Positions 33,801 through 46,008 of a stretch of DNA of 64,000 nt are shown here, piece by piece. Source of the stretch: Mycoplasmopsis cricetuli ATCC 35279 (GTDB lineage Bacteria > Bacillota_I > Bacilli_A > Mycoplasmatales > Metamycoplasmataceae); assembly GCF_000526955.1 (NCBI RefSeq), contig NZ_JAHB01000002.1, positions 1 to 64,000 on the forward strand, read 5' to 3'. Position numbers and translations under genes: made by a program. Position 1 is the stretch's first letter. Each line of letters starts with the position of its first letter. Below the pieces are notes generated by a model that made no database searches, had not been told where the DNA came from, and saw nothing but the letters and a program-made list of their open reading frames with translations.

Positions 33801-36800
33801 GCTTTGGATTTTGTTAATACAAACAAAAATGGATTAATTAAAACTTTAGTTCAATTAGTTAATGGATTAAATAAACAAGGAGTTATAGCAAATTTTATCA
33901 ATCATGAAATTGATAAAATAGACTTACAAAATAATCTTTTTAAATATATTGCAAAACAGGATTTGACTCAATTAATCACAAATGTTTTTAAATATCAAGA
34001 AATTAATAATATTTTTTCTCAATTAATTCCAAATTTAATCAATAACACAAATTGATTAATTGATGTTAATGATGTTAAAAAATTAATTTGATCTGTTTTA
34101 AAAACTGAAAATAATTTAGATGTTTTAAAAACAAATTTCTCTTCATTGATTGAAAAGTTAATCAATGAGGAGGCAATTGTTAATTCAATAACTAAAATTT
34201 TTAATGAAAAATTATTAGAATACAATGTTATTTTAAATAATGTTGATAAAAAAATGTTTATGAGTACAACTTTAAAGAATTTAATACCGCTGCTTAAAAA
34301 AGCAAATATTTATGAATCTATTTACAACAAAATTTTTGAAGTTTTAAAAACTAGTGATTCAATTGATGAGTTTATTAGTTTAGTTCCAAATAAAATTCTT
34401 GAAATTATTAAAAACAATCATTTTGAATTAATTAAATCATTACTTGAGTCTGATTATTTAACAAAAGAAAAACAAAACTATAAAGAATTTGTTAAAGCAC
34501 TTGTTTTTACTTTTGGAAATCGTTCTGATAAAGTTGAAAAAATAATTACAGATTTAAAATTAGAATCCAAATTAACTCAGTTAGGTGTTAGTGCAAATGA
34601 AACAGCACAAGCTATCTCAACATTATTTGGAATTAATTCATTTGCAACAACAGTAAATCAATCTATTGAAGGTATTTTAGATAATGCCAAAACAATTGCA
34701 AATAATTCAGCAGATTACAATGATTTTGTAAAAAATATTTTTAGCAATAGCACTTTTACAAATCAATTAAAAACTAACATAATCACAACTGCATCTGATG
34801 TATTAAAAAATAATACTCTGAAAACTTTTGCAGCCAAAATTGCAACTAATGCTATTCAAAAGAGTTCATGAAAATCTATTTTAGAAAATATTGATAATCC
34901 AACTCAACTTTTTGAACAACTTTTAGTTATAATTGATAAATTTGAACAAGAATTTAATTTTAAAGAAGCGCTTCTTGATCAAATAATTGATATTTTGAGC
35001 AAAGAAGGCTATAAAGGTAACTTTAATTTACTATTTGATACAATTACAAAACAATTTAGCAGCATTTTTAATGAAACTAATTTAGAAACTAATATTTTAA
35101 AAATCTTTAAAATTTTAGGAAATTCAGAATTGATTAATAATAATAAAAAAGATTTAAAACAATTTATTTTAAATGTTTTAAAAACTGTTAAAACTAAAAT
35201 AAATTTAGGCGAAGTGATTTGAAACAAAATCAGTCCAGATTCACAAGCTTGAATTGAAAATAATTTATTTAGTAAAAGTGTTTTAATTGATGTTGCAAAT
35301 AAAGCAATTAATTCTGAACATACCATTAATATCACTAAAAATTTTATAGATTATATAATTGATAATCCAAATATCTTACAAAATTCAACTGAAGTTTTAG
35401 GATTGTTTAGAGCATATTTTAATGTTGAAGCTAATGCTCAAACTTTTAAAAATGAATTAAAAGAATTATTAAAAGAAATTTTCTCATCAACTGAATCACA
35501 AACTGCAATCAAAAAAGCATTAACTAAATTCTTTGAATATCTTGGAATTTCAAATGATTCAAATATTAATAAACTAATTGAATTACTTTCAAGTGACTTA
35601 TTTAACTTTACTGATCGAATTGGTGTTTTAGATCAAGTGCTTGATGTAATTGTTGATTTATTTAAAGATCCAAATGTTAATATTTGAAATATTGCTCAAA
35701 AAATAATGCCAATGCTTTTTGAAAAAATATCACCTACTGAATATCTGTTTGCAAAAAAAATTATTTCTGATGAATTAATTGCAAATAACAAACAAGTGTT
35801 TAAAGATAGTATCTCTTCTATTTTGAATGCATTTACAAACAACAAAGAAAAACTTAAAATCATTTTACAAAAACTGGGCATTGGAAAAACAATTGTTGAA
35901 TATGATGGTGCAACTATTGAAGAAATGATTGTTGATATTGTTAGTGCAAGTGAAATTAAAGATATTATAAAAATTGTTGTTAACAATTTCATTGATAATG
36001 GTAATGAGTACAAAAAACTTAATAGTTGATCAGCTGCAATTAATTATCTTTTTAAAAATACAAATGAACATGAAATTAAGTCAAAATTATCAATTTGATT
36101 TAAAGATGCTGCTATGAATAAACCTTCATTAGGAAAAGGAGTTGGGGCTATTTTACATCAAACCTTAATAAATAGTGGTTTTGAATTAAATACTAAATCA
36201 GATTTAGAATTGATGTATAGAGTAGCTCAAGGCGCTTTAAAAGGTATTGTACTTTCCAAAAATAATGAATTTGACACTATTTTAAATAACTTATTTAAAA
36301 ATATCAAGGAAATTGACTTTACTAGAGTAACTCATCCGGAAAAAGCGCTTAATAAAGCAATTTTTGCAGCAGCTTTATCTCCTTTATTAAGTGATGATCG
36401 AGTAAATATTTTAACTTCTAAAATTTTTCAAAGCAAAGGATTTTTTAGCTCAATTTCAGCTCAAATTGGTTCAGATAATTATGTAAAATTTATTAATCAA
36501 TTATTTGAAAGTTCATCTTTAAATAAGGTTACTGGAATTTATAAATTGCTAGATGAAATGTTATCATTAAATTTAACCGGAAAACAAGTTAGTCCTAATG
36601 GTGGACAAAATCCAGCAGATTATTATTGAAATCAAAAACTTAATCCAACTGTTAAATTTGATTCAAGTATATTTGGTTTAAAAGATGAAATTACAGAATT
36701 AATCAAAAGTATAATTTCACCTATTTATTCACAAATGTTTAAACAAGCAGTAAAAGGAAATTGAAACACAACACACTTTAAATCAAATCCTGCTTATAAG

Positions 36801-37238
36801 GCCTTATATCGTTTAAACACTCTTATTCTATGAATTTTATATGATTTAAGTGGAGTTAAAGATTTCCCAATTAATGTTTATTGAAATGCTACATATGATT
36901 CAGTTCAAGCTTATGTGCAAAGAGGATTAAATGAATCATGAAAACAGTATTTTAATTCTAAAATTTTTAAACCTTTTTTAGTTAATAAATATTCTAGAAA
37001 CATGACAGTTATAGGTACATATTCTAGTTGAAAGGGCTATTCAAGTTTGGATACCTTTGTAACAGGTAATCAAAGTTCAAATACTTATAATTATAATTAT
37101 TATGATGATCAAGTTTTAGCTTATATTTATTATAGAACAAGTGCTCCTAAAGATAGACATTCAGCAAAAACTAAAACAAGAGTTCTTTTAGAAAGTCTTC
37201 AAAAAGGATATTTAGGGGCTTCAGATAGAATTAAATAA
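24870..37238 (+). CDS. Giant SGNH/GDSL hydrolase lipoprotein with long helical repeat region
   Basis: 4122 residues in one frame (about 23 TGA Trp codons; no TAA or TAG found when the gaps between TGA codons were read). The N-terminal lipoprotein signal is FLASCSAPG (Cys about residue 24). Residues about 95-390 form an SGNH hydrolase: block I FGDSISAG (Ser107 nucleophile), block III NIGANDFF, block V DIHPNTLGY (Asp359, His361). This fold covers esterases and lipases; the substrate is unknown. From about residue 600 to 3780 the protein is built of Asn/Lys/Ile/Leu-rich helical repeats of about 220 residues, roughly 15 copies, with a stronger period of about 660. The last 350 residues are different, richer in Tyr/Trp (for example NYNYYDDQVLAYIYYR). 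It is flanked by its own promoter and a bidirectional terminator. It is a surface-exposed enzyme on a very long stalk, by inference. Large SGNH lipoproteins occur in other mycoplasmas. Confidence 0.9.
26790..36140 (+). repeat. Protein-level tandem repeats, ~220 residues, 3-fold higher order (~660)
   Basis: A motif of the form N-x-Y/F-x-D-L-x-x-x-I followed by F-x-x-x-I-K and a leucine-rich helix recurs near 26800, 27463, 28130, 28772, 29442, 30110, 30760, 31425, 32095, 32735, 33405, 34060, 34715, 35390 and 36030 (spacing 640-675 bases). A second marker, NNPKDFLEKIF-like, occurs only every third unit: residues 986, 1646, 2310, 2967 and about 3621 (spacing 654-664 residues). The copies are diverged in DNA, so this is an old expansion rather than a fresh tandem array. 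Confidence 0.8.
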
Positions 37239-37244
37239 AAAAAT

Positions 37245-37280
37245 AAAAAAACTTCAAATGTTAATTAGTTTGAAGTTTTT
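37245..37280. terminator. Bidirectional terminator between the giant lipoprotein gene and metK
   Basis: AAAAAACTTCAAA (37245-37257) pairs with TTTGAAGTTTTT (37269-37280) around an 11-base loop, with T runs on both strands. It serves two convergent genes. Confidence 0.9.
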
Positions 37281-37283
37281 ATT

Positions 37284-38453
37284 TTAAAATTTTATTTTTA
37301 TGTTGTGTTTCTTTACATAATCTAAAATCTCATTAACTTTGCTGAGTTTTTCTCAGCTAAATTCAAAATCAGTTCGTCCAAAATGACCATAATATGAAGT
37401 TTTAGAATAAATTGGTCTTCTTAATTCTAGAGCATCAATAATTCCTTTGGGAGTTAAATCAAAAATATTTTCAATAATTTCTTCAATTAATGCATTTGGA
37501 ATTTTATTTGTATTAAATGTTTCAACCATTATTGAAACAGGTTCAGCAATTCCAATAGAATAAGCAATTTGAATTTCTATTTTATCAGCTAATTTAGCTG
37601 CTACAATATTTTTTGCAATTCATCGAGCTGCATAAGCTGCAGAGCGATCTACTTTAGTTGGATCTTTTCCCGAAAAAGCTCCACCACCATGTCTTGATGC
37701 TCCTCCATAAGTGTCTACAATTATTTTTCTTCCAGTTAATCCTGTATCACTAGCTGGGCCTCCAATAACAAAATTACCAGTTGGGTTGATTAGTAATTTT
37801 TGAGGAAAGGATAAATTATATTTATTTACAACAGTTTGAATTATTTTATCTTTGATAAATTGTTCAAAAATATCTTTTTTATATTCAGGTGAATGTTGAA
37901 TGCTAAATAAAATTGTATCAATAAAAATATTTTCAGGATTAGTGTAATCTAAAGTTACTTGTGATTTCATGTCAGCTTTAGCATATTTAAATTCACCAGT
38001 TTCTCTTAATTTATCAGCAGTTTTAACAATTTCATGAGCTAATACAATAGCAAGTGGCATAAATTGGGGAGTTTCATTGGTAGCATAACCAAACATAATT
38101 CCTTGATCACCAGCTCCTAGTTTTTCCCCATTTGTTTTACCAAGTTCAACTCCTTGACTGATATCATTTGACTGTTCTTTAATATCAACAACAATACTGG
38201 TTTTATAAGAATAATAACCAAGCTCACTTAAAATATTTTTAGCAATATCAATTGTATCTAAATGAATTGAATCATTTTGAGTTTTTACTTCACCAGCAAT
38301 GACAATCATATTTCCAGAAGCCAATGTTTCAATTGCTACTTTAGCATTTGGATCAAATGTTAAATATGAATCTAAAATTGCATCAGAAATTTGATCGCAA
38401 ATCTTATCTGGATGACCTCGACCTACTGATTCACTTGTAAATAATTTTTTCAT
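37284..38453 (-). CDS. metK: S-adenosylmethionine synthetase
   Basis: 389 residues, full length. It makes S-adenosylmethionine from methionine and ATP. Signatures: [17 protein letters not shown] at the N-terminus (His and Asp of the active site), [12 protein letters not shown], and [22 protein letters not shown] (P-loop-like). A Trp just after the latter block and one near the C-terminus are TGA. The start has only a weak ribosome binding site (GCGAGA). The 167-base leader contains a structured element that resembles a SAM-I-type riboswitch, which would give feedback control by the product. Confidence 0.96.
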
Positions 38454-38486
38454 ATGAATATCTCGCTTTCTAATTATTTTTATTAT

Positions 38487-38620
38487 TAAAATTAGCTAAG
38501 ATATTAGGAAATATAATAAGAATAAGCATGTTGGATTATTTCCCTAACTATCCACCTAATTTAAGTAGGTTGGCAATGGTCACAGCCGTCAAGCTACCAT
38601 TTTCTGTATGCTAATTTTCG
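38487..38620 (-). promoter_or_regulatory. Candidate SAM-I-type riboswitch in the metK leader
   Basis: On the minus strand the leader folds into a four-helix junction. P1 is AGCAT (38608-38612) with ATGCT (38525-38529). P2 is AATGGT with ACCATT. P3 is ACCTA with TAGGT. P4 is GTTaGG with CCAAC. The core reads GCCAACC before P3 and TAGGTGGATAG after it, the places of GGCAACC and GGTGCTAAT in SAM-I aptamers, and a CAGAAAATGG segment stands where SAM-I has AGAGAGGTGG. Outside P1, AAAATTAGC overlapping the 5' strand can pair with GCTAATTTT downstream (38488-38496), a possible switching helix near the start codon. Geometry and gene context support a SAM sensor, but the sequence is divergent and no covariance search was run. 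Confidence 0.6.
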
Positions 38621-38626
38621 AAAATT

Positions 38627-38632
38627 ATTATA
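38627..38632 (-). promoter_or_regulatory. Extended -10 promoter of metK
   Basis: Minus-strand TGCTATAAT, a TGn-extended -10 box. Transcription would begin near 38620, exactly at the foot of the structured leader. Confidence 0.65.
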
Positions 38633-38744
38633 GCATAAATGAAGTATAAAATAAAATAATTAGTACAAAAAAATTTCAATTAAATTACTTGTTGTGTTCT
38701 TAAATTAGTAAATTACTATGAAGTATGAAAGTTTATTCCACAAA

Positions 38745-38828
<84 letters not shown>

Positions 38829-38884
38829 CAGGGGCAATTTAACTTTTTGAAAAATTGCATTTTTTATAAAATGAAAGGAAAACA

Positions 38885-42040
<3,156 letters not shown>

Positions 42041-42060
<20 letters not shown>

Positions 42061-42265
42061 AAATAAATACCCTAAAGTTCACTTTATTTTTGCATTTATT
42101 TTTAGTTTTATACCAAGTTTAATTTTATCACTTACAGAATTTAGAAAATACTCTGCTTTAACTAATGTAGCTTTATTTTTTAGTTCACTTATTATTTTGT
42201 ATTTAATATATCTTGCTATTACATATAATTTATTACGTATGGGATTTAAAAAAATAAACAAATAG
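42041..42265 (+). CDS. Small membrane protein, 74 residues
   Basis: Not recognised. A basic N-terminus (MKRRFFKNKYPK) is followed by two hydrophobic helices (HFIFAFIFSFIPSLIL and LFFSSLIILYLIYLAITY), and the end is basic. It overlaps the GH13 gene by 20 bases, which suggests coupling to the PTS operon; no strong ribosome binding site is seen. The opposite strand also has a reading frame here, but it lacks context. Confidence 0.5.
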
Positions 42266-42313
42266 TTAATTTTCAATTATCTTAACTTTTTAATGTATAG
42301 GAATTTTTATTTT

Positions 42314-42382
42314 TTAGATATATTAGATATTTTAATTTAGATATATTAGATATTTTAATTTAGATATATTAGATATTTTAAT
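42314..42382. repeat. Three tandem 23-bp repeats upstream of rpsB
   Basis: TTAGATATATTAGATATTTTAAT is repeated three times without change (42314-42336, 42337-42359, 42360-42382). Each unit itself contains TTAGATAT twice. The function is unknown; the position upstream of the rpsB promoter allows a regulatory effect. Confidence 0.9.
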
Positions 42383-42442
42383 ATATAAGTATTAAAAAAT
42401 TATTTAAAATATTAAGATAAAAAAAATTTTTTTGTTTTTTTG

Positions 42443-42451
42443 TGTTAAAAT
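42443..42451 (+). promoter_or_regulatory. Putative extended -10 promoter of rpsB-tsf
   Basis: TGTTAAAAT, a TGn-extended -10 box about 150 bases before rpsB, leaving a long leader that contains a hairpin at 42523-42558. The 334-base gap after the small membrane gene holds only these elements and the 23-bp repeats. Confidence 0.4.
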
Positions 42452-42522
42452 AAATATTAGGTTTTATATTTAATATAACATTAAAACATTAAAATTTAAT
42501 TTTATTTGGGTAACTTTGGATT

Positions 42523-42558
42523 CACTTGGGTGTGCTCTGATAATTTGAGTGCTAGGTG
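42523..42558 (+). promoter_or_regulatory. Structured leader hairpin upstream of rpsB
   Basis: CACTT with AGGTG, then GTGCTC with GAGTGC (allowing G-U pairs), enclosing TGATAATTT. The block TTCACTTGGGTGTGCTC is visibly more GC-rich than its surroundings. Position in the rpsB leader suggests autoregulation by S2, as known for rpsB leaders in other bacteria. This is inference. Confidence 0.4.
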
Positions 42559-42599
42559 TTAGAAAAAGTTATTAATCGCAAAACAAACTAAAGGAAAAA

Positions 42600-43460
42600 A
42601 TGGAAAGTAATAAAGAAGTAAAAACTAAAAAAGTAGTTGAAAAACCACTCAAATCAATAACTCCAATTGTTTCAAAAGATAAATTACTAGAAGCTGGTGC
42701 TTATTTTGGCCACAAAGCAAAAGATTGAAATCCAAAAATGAAAGATTTTCTTGTTCCTAATAAGAAAAATAAAGGATCTCATATTATTGATTTAACCAAA
42801 ACTCAAAAATATTTGGAATTTGCATATTCACTTATTAATAAAGCAGTTACAAAAAATGCTACATTTATTTTTGTTGGAACAAAAAAACAAGCAAAAAATG
42901 TAATTAAAGAAGCTGCATTAAGAGTTGGGGCACATTATGTATCAGAAAGATGACTTGGTGGAACATTAACCAACAATCGTACAATCATGTCGCGTGTAAG
43001 AAGAATGAATGAATTAGAAGAAAAGAAAGCTAATGGATTTAAAGGATATACCAAAAAAGAAGCATTGGTTTTTGAAAAAGAACTTGAAAAATTACATAAA
43101 AATCTTGATGGAATTAAGAATATGAAAAGACTTCCTGAGATTATGATTGTTGCAGATCCAATTGATGATGCAATTGCTGTAAAAGAAGCAAGAAGCAAAA
43201 AAATTAAGGTTATTTCACTTCTTGATTCGAATGCTGATCCAGAAAGTGTGGATTTTGGAATCCCAGCTAATGATGATTCAGCAAAATCAATTACACTTTT
43301 AATTACAATTTTAGCTGATGCTATTGCAAAAGCTCAAGGTAAAGAGCAATTATTTGCATATCAACCAGATGAAAAGATTATTTTACCAGAATTTCAATCA
43401 AAAAGAACAGAAATTGTTCAAAACCAAACCACAATTCAAACTAACAACAACAATAATTAA
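42600..43460 (+). CDS. rpsB: 30S ribosomal protein S2
   Basis: 286 residues. The core S2 fold covers about 25-255: [78 protein letters not shown] and [11 protein letters not shown]. There is a 24-residue Lys-rich N-terminal extension and a disordered Gln/Asn-rich C-terminal tail (NNNNN). AAAGG precedes ATG 42600. The gene is followed by tsf after 30 bases, the usual pair. Confidence 0.96.
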
Positions 43461-43490
43461 AATATTTAATTAAACAAAGGAAAACAAATT

Positions 43491-44375
43491 ATGGCTGATT
43501 CAAAATTAGAAAAAATTAAAGAATTAAGAGCAAGAACTAATTCTGCTTTAGTTGATGTTAAGAAAGCTTTAGAAGCTACAAATTACGATATTAATGCAGC
43601 TATTGATTGGTTAAAAGAAAATGGAATTGTGAAGGCAGCTAAAAAAGCTGGCCGCATTGCAGCTGAAGGTGTTGTTACTGCAATGTCAAATGGCAAGAAG
43701 GCCATTTTAGTTGAAATTAACTCAGAAACTGATTTTGTAGTTAAAAATGATAAATTTATTAAATTAATTAATGAAATTACACCAACTATTTTTAATAGCA
43801 ATATTAAAAATTTAGATGAAGCATTATCTTATAGGCTAAATAATGGACAAACAATTGAAGAAGCTTTAACTGAAGCAACAGCAGTTATTGGAGAAAAAAT
43901 TTCTTTAAGACGTTTTGTTTCAATTGAGGCTAAAAATAATGAAACTCTAGGAGTTTATGTACACACAAACAACCAAGTTGCAGCTATTGTAGTTGTAAAT
44001 GGTGAAAATGCTGATGTAGCTAGAAATGTGGCAATGCATGTTTCAGCTATGAATCCAGAATATACTCTTCTTTCAGATATTCCATCTGAAAGAGTTCAGG
44101 AAATTAAAAATAATTTTGAAAAACCTGCAGGTTTTGATTCAAAACCTTTAAATATTCAAGAAAAAATTCAGGAAGGTTGATTCAATAAACAACTGTCTGA
44201 ATTTGTTCTATCATACCAGCCTTTTGTAATGGATGATGGAGTATCAGTAGAAAAATATCTTGCAAACAATAAGTTAACTCTTGTTAAGGCAATTAGATTT
44301 GAAGTAGGAGAAGGGATAGAAAAAGCCACTTCCAATTTTGCCGAAGAAGTTGCAGCAGCTGCAAAGCTAGGATAG
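43491..44375 (+). CDS. tsf: Translation elongation factor Ts
   Basis: 294 residues, normal length. It exchanges GDP for GTP on EF-Tu. N-terminal UBA-like KIKELRARTNSALVDVKKALEA, then INSETDFVVKNDKF (the TDFV contact motif), GVYVHTNNQVAAIVVV and HVSAMNPEY. TGA 44178-44180 is Trp (EGWFNKQL). It ends at TAG 44373-44375. AAAGGAAAA precedes the start. It is cotranscribed with rpsB and followed by a terminator. Confidence 0.96.
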
Positions 44376-44392
44376 TAAAAATAAGTTTGAAG

Positions 44393-44438
44393 CACATAAA
44401 CAATTCTTTTAAAAAGAGTTTTGTTTGTGTGTTTTTTA
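44393..44438 (+). terminator. Terminator of rpsB-tsf
   Basis: CACATAAACAA (44393-44403) pairs with TTGTTTGTGTG (44421-44431), with one wobble; inner bases extend the stem, and TTTTTT follows. Confidence 0.75.
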
Positions 44439-44464
44439 TTTAAAAATTTTTAAAAAGGAAAATA

Positions 44465-44569
44465 ATGATTAAAAAAGTAACCATTTTATCCATTTTAGTT
44501 TTTAATATAGGTGTATTATTAAGTGTTTTATGTCAAAAGTTAAATAACAAGGATGGTCCTAAATATTAA
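44465..44569 (+). CDS. Very small lipoprotein-like peptide, 34 residues
   Basis: AAAAAGGAAA lies just ahead of ATG 44465. The product begins MIKKVTILSILVFNIG, continues with LLSVLC (a Cys after a hydrophobic segment, lipobox-like) and ends 11 residues later. It is either a genuine tiny membrane/lipo-peptide or the surviving signal region of a decayed lipoprotein gene. The 106 bases that follow (44570-44675) show no gene. Confidence 0.4.
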   Translation: MIKKVTILSILVFNIGVLLSVLCQKLNNKDGPKY

Positions 44570-44675
44570 AATTTAGCAGTTGTTAAATACAATAGATTAA
44601 ATAAAGAGAAAATATTTTAAATATTGAAAAACAAATTAAAAACATTTAATTTATAGATTATAAAAATGCAAAAAA

Positions 44676-45839
44676 CTACCATGAAAATTTATATTTTTGT
44701 AAATGTTGCTCATATTTTTTAAATAAATATTTGTTTTTATTTAAAAAAATATTTTTATTATTAATAATTTCATTTTTTAAATCATTAATTAAAATAGTAA
44801 TTTTTTCTTGTTTTTGATTTGAAATGCCAAGATTTTTTAAAAAATTAAATTCATCTTTTTGAATTTTATCTAAAAAGTTAATTTGTGAATTAAAAGTATC
44901 AATTTGAAAAATTAATTGCATATAACTAATTTGATTTTGTAAAAAATTTTTTATATTTTTTTCAAAATTTGCTTTTAAATTATCAATTTTAGTTAAGGTA
45001 TTTTTTAAATATATTAAATTTTCATTAGATAAATTATCAAAATTAATTTTTATAAGTTCTAGATTATTTTTTTTAATAAAATTATTCATTGTTAATAAAT
45101 TATCTTTTTTAAAATTAATAAAATTTAAAAAACTTTTATGAGTGTGTATTTCAAAAATATCCAAATATTTTATTTTTAACAGTGTTTCTCAAAAATTTAA
45201 ATATCATTGCTCATTTTGCTGTAAGTTTAATGATTTTCAAAAATTAAAATCATTTATTTGAAAAATTTTGTTAATTTCATTAAATTTATCAATTAAATTT
45301 TGAAAATGAAGATTTTTAAAATATTTATTAAAAAAAATTAATTTTTTAGAATATCAATTTAAAAAATAGTTAAATTGAATTTGATAAGATTTTATAATAA
45401 TTTTTGCTTGTTCAATTTCTTGATCATTAAAACTACTTAAGATATTAAAATTATAATTTAAAACTTTCTCTCAAAAGTAATAATTTAGTAATTTATTACT
45501 TCCAATTGTTTTAAAAATTTCATTATTATAAAATAAATTTGATACAACTGTTTGAATGTTATTTTTGTCATAATAAATTTGAATTTCTTGCACATTTTTT
45601 AATTCATTTTTTACAAATTTTTCAAAAACTATTATTTGATTTTTTAATTGAAAAAATTCATTTGAATCATTTTTGAATTTAGGAGAAAATTCAGGTTTTT
45701 CAGGTAAATTAGGTTTTAGTGTCATATTAGATTTTTTATTAAAATATAAAAAAACAACAGAACCAACTGCACTTGTTAGACATATAAAAATAAATCCATA
45801 AAATAGATTTTTTTTCAAATTTCAATGTAATTTTTTCAT
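44676..45839 (-). CDS. Membrane-anchored coiled-coil protein, unrecognised
   Basis: 387 residues. ATG 45839 gives MKKLHWNLKKNLFYGFIFIC, a basic start followed by one hydrophobic helix (about 13-34), probably an uncleaved anchor or signal. The rest is hydrophilic, very Asn/Lys/Phe-rich and helical, with heptad-like stretches (NFEKNIKNFLQNQISYMQLIFQIDTF). Trp is encoded both by TGA (several) and by TGG (last residue). No ribosome binding site is evident. The gene is transcribed divergently from the PDxFFG gene, with a palindrome between them. Confidence 0.6.
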
Positions 45840-45905
45840 AACAACAAAGTAATAAAAAAATATAAAAATTACTTAAAAAAAATTTTTTAAGTAAAAAATA
45901 ATTAT

Positions 45906-45922
45906 AAAGATAGATTATCTTT
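45906..45922. promoter_or_regulatory. Palindrome between two divergent surface-protein genes
   Basis: AAAGATA-GAT-TATCTTT, a 7-bp inverted repeat with a 3-base centre, flanked by AATTAT/AATTATT. It lies 22 bases upstream of the extended -10 box of the PDxFFG gene and 67 bases ahead of the coiled-coil gene start. It is a plausible operator. Confidence 0.45.
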
Positions 45923-45943
45923 AATTATTTTAAAACATAAAAA

Positions 45944-45952
45944 TGGTACAAT
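45944..45952 (+). promoter_or_regulatory. Extended -10 promoter of PDxFFG-opp
   Basis: TGGTACAAT (TGn-TACAAT) 57 bases before ATG 46009, with GAAAGG as ribosome binding site. Confidence 0.5.
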
Positions 45953-46008
45953 TAAAATAAATATTTTAATTGACCGCTAAAAACACAAAAGAAAGGTGAT
46001 TATTTAAC

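Noticed and set aside
26790-36140. Recent segmental duplication or CRISPR-like array
   Set aside because: The periodicity is visible in protein but the DNA copies are strongly diverged; there are no short identical repeats with unique spacers.
24870-37238. Apparent break-up of the giant lipoprotein, and of most other genes, into many short frames
   Set aside because: All breaks are TGA codons in one common frame at conserved Trp positions; with table 4 the frames join. Only the GH84 gene has a true frameshift.
42079-42276. Minus-strand reading frame of 65 codons
   Set aside because: It lies opposite the small membrane protein gene and lacks a ribosome binding site; the plus-strand frame has a better context.
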